Origin: Bemisia tabaci
Lineage: Eukaryota > Arthropoda > Insecta > Hemiptera > Aleyrodidae
Length of the DNA: 64,000 nucleotides
Assembly (NCBI RefSeq): GCF_918797505.1
Contig: NC_092799.1
Coordinates: 31,756,597 to 31,820,596 of the forward strand
Reading direction: 5' to 3'
Shown here: positions 56,763 through 64,000 of the stretch, piece by piece
How positions within the stretch are numbered: the first letter of the stretch is position 1
Layout of the letters: the number at the start of each line of letters is the position of its first letter
The notes under the pieces: model-generated
What the model was told of the DNA's origin: nothing
The model's database searches: none
Seen by the model: the letters and a program-made list of their open reading frames with translations, nothing else
Made by a program: the position numbers and the translations under genes

Positions 56763-56961
56763 TGTGTGGCCGAAGTGCTAAAAAATGTGAGAGTGCTTAC
56801 TTACATTAAATGGTTTATTGATATAATTTTTGGTCGAAGCTTCACGGCTTAAAGGTCCCGACGATGGAAATTGTGCAGAAAAACTTTGACCAAAAATTAT
56901 ATCAATAAATTATTATATGTAAGTAAACACTCACAAGTTTTTTAGCTTGTTGGCTACACAG
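56763..56961. mobile_element. 199-bp foldback element
   Basis: GTGTGGCCGAAGTGCTAAAAA and GTGCTTACTTACAT on the left pair with ATGTAAGTAAACAC and TTTTTAGCTTGTTGGCTACAC on the right. The inner stem ATTGATATAATTTTTGGTC and GACCAAAAATTATATCAAT is perfect. Loop around 56852-56885. Confidence 0.75.
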
Positions 56962-57001
56962 CTACGTAATAAGTTATTTTTGTTGCCAAGTAATTTCACT
57001 A

Positions 57002-57058
57002 CCACCGTGCTAACGAAAAAACGCTGTATGAGCATTCGAGAGTTGCCAAATTTCCCCA
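57002..57058. mobile_element. Left-end fragment, CTGCCGTGCTAAGG family
   Basis: ACCGTGCTAACGAAAAAACG, then CTGTATGAGCATTCGAGAG, then TTGCCAAATTTCCCC. The right end is missing. Confidence 0.55.
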
Positions 57059-57140
57059 GTTAAAAAAAGTATTTTTAAAGCAAATCGTGCGTGTTTTCCT
57101 TGAGATCTTCAGAAACAAACTGATTGCGGTAGACGCACGG

Positions 57141-57352
57141 GTCGTATGACAGTAAGTTGGAATTTTTTAGCCAACGTGCGTTAAGAATCAGCATAAAGCT
57201 GAAAATCTCAATGCAGAGGGGAAAAAGCTCATACGTGTGCAATCTTTTTGAGGGAATATTATGCTCATATGAGCTTTCTCTCTCCATACTGACGTTTTCA
57301 GCTTTATGCTAATTTTTAACGCACGTAGGCTAAAAAAATCCAACATAATGTC
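57141..57352. mobile_element. 212-bp foldback element
   Basis: GTTGGAATTTTTTAGCC, AACGTGCGTTAAGAATCAGC and ATAAAGCTGAAAATC on the left pair with GACGTTTTCAGCTTTAT, GCTAATTTTTAACGCACGT and GGCTAAAAAAATCCAAC on the right. A fragment of the same family (CATTCAGCATAAACCTGAAA) occurs near 52820. Confidence 0.75.
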
Positions 57353-57357
57353 ATTCA

Positions 57358-57913
57358 ATTGGACGTATTCCTACCAAACGGAACTTTTTTTTTTTTTTTA
57401 ATTCAGCAACAGCGTAATTTTACGAAATGCCATATTGGCTTACAAAATATAAACACTAAATATTGGCAGAAATTACTTTAGGCTTCAAGAACTTACTGAC
57501 AAACGCTAAGGTGAAACCACCAGTTACAGACACCCGCAAAAATGTGACCAGTTATAGACACCCTTCGTCTAAATATGGTATTAATAAGAAAGAAGTGACT
57601 CGGTTCTTTGTGTGTTGTTTTTAATTCAACCCACATTCTCAAGTGAGTTTAATTAAAAACAACAACACAAAGAACCAAGTCACTTCTTTCTTATTATTAC
57701 CATATTTAGACGAAGGGTGTCTATAACTGGTCACATTTTTGGGGGTGTCTGTAACTGGTGGTTTCACCTTACCCCCTCAATTAAGATGGAGGGTGCGTTG
57801 AGCCAAACGGAACTAAGTGCATTAAGACAAGAGCCTTGAGACCCATAAGAATACATGCATAACAGGGTTCACGTCATAGTTGACATAGTTCCGTTTGGCA
57901 GCAATACGTCAAT
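57358..57913. mobile_element. ATTGGACGTATT MITE split by a palindrome
   Basis: Left end ATTGGACGTATTCCTACCAA then ACGGAAC. Right end GTTCCGTTTGGCAGCAATAC then GTCAATT. A T-tract (57386-57399) and a 261-bp palindrome (57509-57769) lie inside. Part of the family core (AAGTGCATTAAGACAAGAGC, AACAGGGTTCACGTCATAG) is kept in the right half. Confidence 0.7.
57509..57769. mobile_element. 261-bp near-perfect palindrome flanked by TA
   Basis: The ends AGGTGAAACCACCAGTTACA and TGTAACTGGTGGTTTCACCT are bordered by TA on both sides (57507-57508 and 57770-57771). Arms of about 125 bp differ at only a few bases, for example CCCGCAAAAA against CCCCCAAAAA. Within each arm ACCAGTTACAGACACCC and ACCAGTTATAGACACCC form an internal direct repeat. 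TA duplications suggest Tc1/mariner-type mobilisation. The high arm identity suggests a young insertion. Confidence 0.8.
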
Positions 57914-58402
57914 TAAGGTTATCTCTCATCGAAAAAGTCCCTAAACGGTTCACAATCCAGACGAATTGGCAACCTCAGAGATGAGCGTATTCACCTGCCA
58001 CTCTCAGATTTTGTTAGCGGTTTGCCACCGAGCTTTTCCAACAAAGCACGACCTTATCCCTCCTGCCTCCGTTTCCTCACTAGCCGGTGAAAAAACCCGG
58101 ATCGACTTTTATGAGTTCTTTGTCCCGCGGAAAACAAAAAATGTGGTTCACGGTCGTTCTGGCACGGATCCATTTGTTTACACTTACATCGTACATTGTT
58201 TTGTTTTTCTCGTTCATTATTCTACTCCTCTTTTTTCGCCACGCTTACAACAAACCAAGACAAAGCGGGAAGTTGGGGGTCTGAGAGGCACGCTCCGTCT
58301 CAATTATCCTTTGAAAGTTATACGGATACTCACGCCGAAAAATCTTACGTATTTTAATAGCGGAATCTTATGGAGGAAAAAACGCTTTTTTCCAGAAAGT
58401 AA
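57914..58402. other. Open frame without recognised gene
   Basis: A plus-strand frame open from 57966 to 58631 spans this stretch and continues into the next MITE. Its second third contains a transmembrane-like hydrophobic run (TYIVHCFVFLVHYSTPLF), but the last third is translated MITE sequence. A 221-residue gene is therefore unlikely. No family recognised. Confidence 0.25.
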
Positions 58403-58744
58403 GGAGCTGTTCAAGTATTACGTAACGCACTTGAGGGAGGGGTGTTTGAGTCAGCGCGCTACGGTGCGTTACAAGAAGAGAACGGGGGCCGAGCCCAGCG
58501 TTACGCAAAAAATCCAAGCCGGAAGGGGGGGGGGGTTGGAAAAAATGTGCAAAAAATTGAAAATTCCGCCCTCCTCGAATGAATCTTTTCGGTGCGTGAC
58601 CCTTGATTTTTTTAAAATGGGGGAGGGGTAGTGTTCAGGCCAGCTTTACGTAATTAAAAAGAAGGGGTGTAGGGCTGCGTTATGGCAAGGGGGAAGGGGG
58701 TCAAACTATTGGAAAAGGCCCGTTACGTAATAATTGAAGGGCCC
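58403..58744. mobile_element. 342-bp G-rich MITE with TTCAAGTATTACGTAACGC ends
   Basis: GGAGCTGTTCAAGTATTACG then TAACGC (left) pairs with GTTACGTAATAATTGAAGG then GCCC (right). The interior has many G-runs (a G11 at 58527 and several G4-G6) and repeats of CGTTACG. Ends of this type, reading TTCAAGTATTACGTAAC, recur as noncoding repeats in arthropod genomes as I remember them. That point is recollection, not a search. Confidence 0.6.
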
Positions 58745-60101
58745 CTGAAGTTTTGCGTAGGTCCAACATTATTGGATGTAGAGAAGGATTACAAAAGCCA
58801 GTGCGCTGTAGTTTTCTATTTTACGTTAGTGAAGGTAAGAAATACTTCTTTTTAAAAATGCTCACCTTTTTGGTAACATGCTGGCGCTTTCTCACCCCCC
58901 TCCTCATCAACCATAAGAAAATCCTCCAGAAGAAATAGTCAGGTCAATTTGACCTGGCTTGGGATTTCCATTAGTAGTCGTCAAAAAAAAAATTCCCAGA
59001 CATGACACAACTTTTGCCAAAGTATAAATTTTCGAATGTTTACCAATGAGGTGTTGCGTCGCTCAGATTCGGGAGAACAGTTAAAAAACGACGTCTAGTC
59101 CCATGTAGCCCCTGAGGCACCAATACAAATAGGACAAACGGAAATAAACACAGTAATAGCGCAAAGAATAGGACGCGCAGTGCGCACTGATGACGGCGCA
59201 GAGATACAACTATTCGTGCTTGATGGATGTCCGTGTTGTATCTGCAAAATTGAAGGCGCTATGCCGCGAGGCGTGAACTCGCAATGCTCCGCTCGCTCTT
59301 TAATGTCTTTGGAGTGTCGCGTCGCGTCGCTCAGATTCGGGAGAAAATTTAAATATCAAGACCCGAATACTTCTCTTCTATCTTTGGCTGCGTTGACATC
59401 TTATATTTCTATATTTGTCTTTATTTTTGATTCTTCTTTTAGGATGTATTTGTAGACCTTCATTTAAACCTCGCAGATACGTGCTGGCATTTTTGGGTCC
59501 AATATCAGTCGTTTCAATCAATTACCATATATTTACTGCTGTTTAGATTTCGAATATGTTTGATTAATGGATATTCCACAAAAAACAGGAAAATCTTGTA
59601 GTCCTGGCTTTTCTTTCCATTTCTAAACAAATAATCAATTTTTTTAGGACACAACGAGATAATACGAGTTATCATATGTGCTAAAAATTTGATAAAATTA
59701 CAACTTTTTACTAAAAATTTACTTTTTAGAGTTTACTACGTACGGATTAGTCCTGTCGAATATAAGCGATTGTAAAATATCAGCATATTTTATAGAGGAT
59801 GTATAAAAACATTCAGATAATTTATTTAACGCGAATAAGCTAAAAACCAAGAAGTTCAATGGAATTATGAGTAAGTAAATATCCATATAAGAACTCGGCA
59901 AAATGCTAGCTTTGATTTTTTTTACCCCCATTGTAGCGTCAGAGCTGTGTTTGACTTAAAATTAAAGAACAAAATGAGTATGCACCCTTATGATCCTACC
60001 CATATATTTCATGCCATGTCGCCCATATAGGTCCTCAGAATGATTGCGTCCATTCGGGTATTAGGCGCACATATCTCTATCAAGGTTATTCTAGTGTGGA
60101 A
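58745..60101. other. No gene recognised; short repeats
   Basis: GCGTCGCTCAGATTCGGGAG occurs at about 59054 and again at about 59325, roughly 270 bp apart. The AATTGAAGGCGCT repeat lies between them. No gene supported. Confidence 0.4.
59205..59260 (+). repeat. Dispersed AATTGAAGGCGCT repeat
   Basis: CAACTATTCGTGCTTGATGG, then ATGTCCGTGTTGTATCTGC, then AAAATTGAAGGCGCT. This is the plus-strand counterpart of 42123-42180 and a longer version of 16175-16208. Confidence 0.5.
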
Positions 60102-60183
60102 ATTGGACGTATTTATGCAAAAAAGAACTATGTCACACGCAAACCTTATGCACATAGTTCCTTTCAGCATAAATACGTTCAAT
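60102..60183. mobile_element. Short MITE, ATTGGACGTATT family
   Basis: ATTGGACGTATTTATGC then AAAAAAGAACTATGT (left) pairs with CACATAGTTCCTTTCAGC then ATAAATACGTTCAATT (right). About 82 bp, a deletion derivative lacking the GAGCCCTG core. Confidence 0.7.
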
Positions 60184-61519
60184 TGAAAGGAACAGGAGAG
60201 AGGGTGAGGTGACACGAGACGGAGTGTTTTCATTCTTTTTCTAGAGTACCAGACTAACATGTCCAAGTGACAGTCAATATTTTGACGGTCGATTTTTTCG
60301 CCTCGACCGAGTGATCGGCGAGGCCGTGCAGTACAATTGCCCATATGGGCCAGGACATTAAGATAATATTTTTATTAGGAATTACTGTTTGGTGTTGGAT
60401 TATAGGAGTGAATTTCGCCGAAGGCCTCGCGAAAAATGATAATTTCTCCCGGCTGTAGTTGCCAAGTTCTGTAGATATTCTCAAAAATCTGCTTTCATGG
60501 TTATTAAAGCCCCTAGTTTAGACCTGGCACTTCTGCTTTTTTGTGGCTATTGTAGATCTTGCCTCGTTGATTTGCGAATGGAATTTTCCGGGCATTCGTG
60601 TTTTTTTTGTTTATTTTTTTGTTTTTTTACTTATTCATTTGATACTTGTCAGGGTGACACTTGAAAACGAAGGAGGAGAAATCAAGTAGAAAGATCAGGA
60701 AACAAGGGGTATTTTCCCTCCCGTTTTTTTAAAGAAGAAACTAAACATTTTAACGTATCTGCTTCTCAATGTGACGAGGATGATATTTGAAATAAGTAAG
60801 CTTAAAGAAGCACCAATTTTGAATTTCAAAAAAATTTGACGGATTGATATTCATTTAAAACTTAAAATTCGTTTTTTTAAAATCAAATTTTCCTAAATCG
60901 ATCACCCGAAAACTTTGCCTCTGTGGTTCAAAGTTCCTTTTTCCTTAGACGATCCATTCTGGTTAATTTGATCAAATATTCAGAGTAATAGACGTTCATT
61001 CGCCGCTAGGATTAAGTATACAAAGAAGCATTTTGACGAATAAAACTTGTATGCCCAAATCAGAATCCACGCACAACTAGGCACCCACGTACTTTATTGA
61101 ACAAGAAGGAACCAAGTAAAACGCACAATTAGAATTAATAGCGCCTGGTGGTAAAGGGATTGCCAAAACAGACATGATGTTTCAGGCTTGAAGCAAAATA
61201 ATGGTCTCCTTCTTGCTAAGTTCCGGTATACTACCAATGCACGTGTACCGACTTTTGGGATTGTACTTCATTGCTGTTGATTATACTCGCCGTTTTTGTT
61301 TAACTTTGTCACGACCGTCACACCGCGCATAAGATGTTTTGTGTGTAAAACGAAGGAGGATAAAATGTCTCATAAAAAAGGTACCCATTTTAAATTATTA
61401 AGCCTGATACTACACTTGACCAGGAGAACCAAAACTCAGTCCAAAATGGTCAAATTGAATTCTTAGTTTTTGGAGTTCCATTTGGACATGTTTTCGTAGA
61501 ATCGCTCATGTGCGTTTCA
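60184..61519. other. No gene recognised
   Basis: AT-rich with T-runs near 60.60 kb. Nothing named. Confidence 0.35.
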
Positions 61520-61592
61520 CGCCGACCAGCGACCGCACTGTATTTGGTGCAATGCGTAAAGTATTCCTGCAGTCTTGTAGGCGCTAATGTCA
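61520..61592 (+). repeat. Satellite-like dispersed unit, permuted
   Basis: CACGCCGACCAGCGACCGC, then ACTGTATTTGGTGCAATGCG, then TAAAGTATTCCTGCAGTCTT and GTAGGCGCTAATG. The 2986-3060 copy has the same two halves in the opposite order, as expected for pieces cut from a tandem array. Confidence 0.6.
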
Positions 61593-62239
61593 TCGTATCT
61601 TACTGGTGTCGATAATCAAGAACCAAAGGTACTCTGACGTAATTTCACAACGTTGGTAGCTGAAAGCGGTGTCAGTTTTTTCGGCGAAACCTCAGGACTA
61701 AAGTTTAAACTGAATGTCCAACACTGTTCTCTGAATTAATTAAACGTAAAAGGAAATGATAAAGGAAATGCGGGAAGTGCACAGCATGAGAGAGCTGCTA
61801 AATATTTACTCCGCCGCCTCGGATAAGTGCTGAGGACATTTTCTGCCTGAGAAACAGAACAGTCGGCACAATAATTTGAAGCTCTAATTGAATATTCATG
61901 AATTTCTTATGTAAATCTTCCGACAAGGAAAACATTTGTAATTGTAATACTTGATGTGTTTAAGCGAGCCTTTTGGTTGCTTACACCTCGATCAGTGTCC
62001 CTCGCTTAAGGTTTAACGCGTTTTAAAAGCGATAGCTTTTGAATTTTCGCGTTTCCTCTGATAGAAAACTAAAACATTAAACATCATTATTTTCTTTAAA
62101 AAAATGGATCATTCGTGCATAATCCATAAAAAATATCTGGTGGACGATTATGTCTGAGAAAGGTGTGCAAAAATACATTATGGTCCGTTATACTTACAAA
62201 AAATGAAGAACTTAAAATTCTACTCATATTTTGTTTTTT
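61593..62239. other. No feature recognised
   Basis: AT-rich sequence up to the target duplication of the retrotransposon fragment. Confidence 0.35.
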
Positions 62240-62252
62240 ATGACTAGTAATC
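62240..62252. repeat. Left target-site duplication (13 bp)
   Basis: ATGACTAGTAATC, repeated exactly at 63066-63078. Confidence 0.85.
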
Positions 62253-63065
62253 TTTTACTGACTAGAAACACTGTTCACGCTATGCTTTGCTGACGACCAG
62301 GTAGTCATAAGTCAAGATCACGATGACGCGGAGTATATGACCCGGAAGTTGGTGGAGGAGTACCGCAAATGGGGCCTCGAGGTTAGTGTCCGTAAGACAA
62401 AAAAGATGTCAGTCGGAGGTGCTCAGCAAAGCATAGTCCTGGAGGATGGTCAACATATAGAAAGTTGCGAACAGTACAAGTACCTGGGGGTGAACCTGAC
62501 TTCGGATGGGAAGCTGGATCAGGCCATTCGGGACCGTAATCTTCTAGGAAGGAAAGCCATCGCCATGCTTAATGGGATCCTTTGGGACCAAAGGATTTCC
62601 AAAGACAACAAGAAGAGGATTTATAACTCGGTTGTCAAGCCTATTATCACCTATGGCAGTGAAGTGTGGCAGTTGAAGAAGCGGACCCAAGAAATGCTCA
62701 AGGCGACCGAGATGGATTTCTGGCGAAGATCGGCTGGAATCTCGAGGAGAGAACGTGTCAGGAATGAACGTGTCCGAGAGATAATGGGCGTTGAGGGGAC
62801 GATTGTGCACGATATCATGACCAAGCAATTGGTATGGTATGGGCATGTGCAGAGAATGGCTGATACCAGGTTGCCGAAGAAGGTGTTGGAGTGGGTCCCC
62901 CCAGGTAGGCGACGGAGAGGGCGTCCAGCCAAACGGTGGGTAAGAGGGCATCCGTGAAGAGATGGAGAGATGCCAGCTTCCGGAGGATCTCTACCATGAC
63001 AGATTCCTGTGGAGAATAGGCGTCGCAGAGCGCCCTAGCGCGCCGTAAAAGCGGCTCATATATAC
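62253..63065 (+). mobile_element. 5'-truncated non-LTR retrotransposon, copy C
   Basis: An 813-bp insertion between exact 13-bp direct repeats. It holds the 3' part of a reverse-transcriptase gene, a very short 3' UTR and a TATATA-like tail (about 63057-63064) in place of poly(A). 5' truncation and long target duplications are normal outcomes of target-primed reverse transcription. The protein matches copies A and B at 40.8-41.4 kb. Confidence 0.85.
62262..63048 (+). pseudogene. Reverse transcriptase C-terminal fragment (non-LTR type)
   Basis: From 62262 the frame reads LETLFTLCFADDQVVISQ. FADD (62286-62297) is the catalytic (Y/F)xDD box of the RT palm domain. Then come GLEVSVRKTKKMSVGG and YKYLGVNLTSDGKLDQAI, the usual post-catalytic RT segment, and the downstream region WRRSAGISRRERVRNERV, IVHDIMTKQLVWYGHVQRM and VPPGRRRRGRP. 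A single extra base at about 62943 shifts the frame, giving an early stop at 62955-62957. In the corrected register the protein runs on as EGIREEMERCQLPED to TAA at 63046-63048, parallel to copy A. The N-terminal endonuclease and most of the RT fingers are missing, so the copy is dead. The clade is probably RTE-like, judging from the short 3' UTR and microsatellite-like tail. It is not certain. Confidence 0.85.
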
Positions 63066-63078
63066 ATGACTAGTAATC
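63066..63078. repeat. Right target-site duplication (13 bp)
   Basis: ATGACTAGTAATC, identical to 62240-62252. Confidence 0.85.
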
Positions 63079-63360
63079 ACAAATTGCTTGATGAAATATT
63101 GTTTCTACAACATGTTCAGTATGAACTTAAGTTTTGTTTTTAGCTGTCAATATCTTATCACGTATGTCTTATATGGTCATCGTGCACTGCGATTGCGTAG
63201 TACTATCCAATTAGTCAACAGAGAGACAAACCCACTAATCTCTTTGTACGATGATCCCAATGTTACAACCAAAATTTTGAAATTTTCTGCTTCCATTAAG
63301 TTAAGAATCTAAATGTTTGTATTTGCACTCACCCTTCATATTTTCTGTAAAGACATCAAT

Positions 63361-63429
63361 AGCCTGAGATGCTGAATCGCTCTAATAAAAGTAACCAACT
63401 AACTAACTAACTAACTTACTAACTAACTC
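63361..63429 (+). mobile_element. Retroelement 3' end with (TAAC)n tail
   Basis: AGCCTGAGATGCTGAATCGC, then TCTAATAAAAGTAACCAAC, then a run of TAAC units to 63427. It matches the fragments at 34181-34220 and 48108-48170. Sequence between 63079 and 63360 may be the rest of its 3' region, but shows no coding motif. Confidence 0.6.
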
Positions 63430-64000
63430 TATGCTCGAAGTCCTCGCACCGGTGGCGACGAGCTCCTTCATTTTCGAGAGTAGGCAACCTGCACTCCCGA
63501 GTGTTAAAATAGTTGCTCGGTATTAGAACCAATATCGAATCTTTTCGTTGAGACGAACATCATAAGGGAATTTAAGGCTCTCGCGGAGAGCAGAAGGAAC
63601 TTCTTGCCATAACACTCCGCGCGACCTTTAAGAGCGAAGCCACGAGATTCATATTTGCGGACGGATTTAATTAAACGAGGAGCAAAACACTCTTGACTAC
63701 TAGTAACTGAATTTCAATTAGTCTTGAAGCTAGTTCGTATATTGCCAATATTGCCACGCATTCGAACGTTTTTTACAACTCGGAGGGAGATAAAAGCAAA
63801 GCCTACAGGTATACTCCGCGCCATTTTTCCAGTACTCAAGAACATACACTCATCGCAAAAAAATCAATCAAATTATTTGATCCCGAAAATGTTAAAAGTT
63901 TCTTTTTTGAAACTATGTAATAATCTTGACTTTTTTTTATTTTAGTCAGTTTTTTAACCAAGCTTTAATTGATCAAAGGGCACATGTTTAAGTGTCTTTT
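63430..64000. other. No gene recognised
   Basis: Mixed composition, without a named feature up to the window end. Confidence 0.35.

Noticed and set aside
57966..58631. 221-codon plus-strand open frame with a hydrophobic segment
   Set aside because: The last third is the translation of a G-rich MITE (58403-58744), no family is recognisable, and no splice or promoter context supports it.

Overview
The window looks like intergenic or very gene-poor DNA from an arthropod nuclear genome. It is AT-rich by eye, no stretch shows a compact run of genes, and almost every recognisable feature is a transposable-element remnant: non-LTR retrotransposon 3' ends, a Helitron-like element, hAT-like and TA-flanked MITEs, and many foldback elements. 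The very frequent foldback family with ends like CTGCCGTGCTAAGGAAG and the general repeat style suggest a hemipteran, perhaps a whitefly. That is an impression from repeat style only and was not tested. No complete host protein-coding gene, tRNA, rRNA, CRISPR array or LTR retrotransposon was found. The longest open frames do not read as genes.

Layout. 1-7.6 kb: foldback and MITE copies, several nested, plus a GC-rich CpG-like patch (5.0-5.37 kb). 7.6-13.6 kb: little that can be named. 13.6-19.7 kb: dense pile of small DNA transposons, including two hAT-type MITEs with 8-bp target-site duplications (TSDs) and a set of inverted repeats nested inside one another. 20.05 kb: possible signal-peptide exon ending at a splice donor. 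22.1 kb: satellite-like units. 26.6-27.2 kb: GC-rich, decayed coding-like block. 27.8-28.7 kb: 923-bp hAT-like element with a perfect 8-bp TSD and three 204-bp tandem units. 31.3-33.3 kb: a foldback MITE, then a 1454-bp non-autonomous Helitron-like element carrying four 176-bp tandem units. 33.3-40.8 kb: mostly featureless. 40.8-41.4 kb: two non-LTR retrotransposon 3' ends inserted at the same target. 43-45 kb: weak candidate exons on both strands and a diverged direct repeat. 48.8-50.0 kb: a 1.2-kb palindrome with arms of about 574 bp that looked identical when read against each other. 51.5-58.7 kb: MITEs, diverged tandem repeats, a cluster of GC-rich mini-hairpins, and nested foldbacks. 60-64 kb: a MITE, a satellite unit, a 5'-truncated reverse-transcriptase fragment with 13-bp TSDs, and a TAAC-tailed retroelement 3' end.

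These parts do not form a pathway. What the window records is repeated insertion of mobile elements into one another. The features most worth a second look are the 1.2-kb palindrome, the Helitron-like and hAT elements with internal minisatellites, the double use of one retrotransposon target site, the GC-rich mini-hairpin cluster, and two candidate host exons (20.05 kb on +, 43.1-43.3 kb on -).
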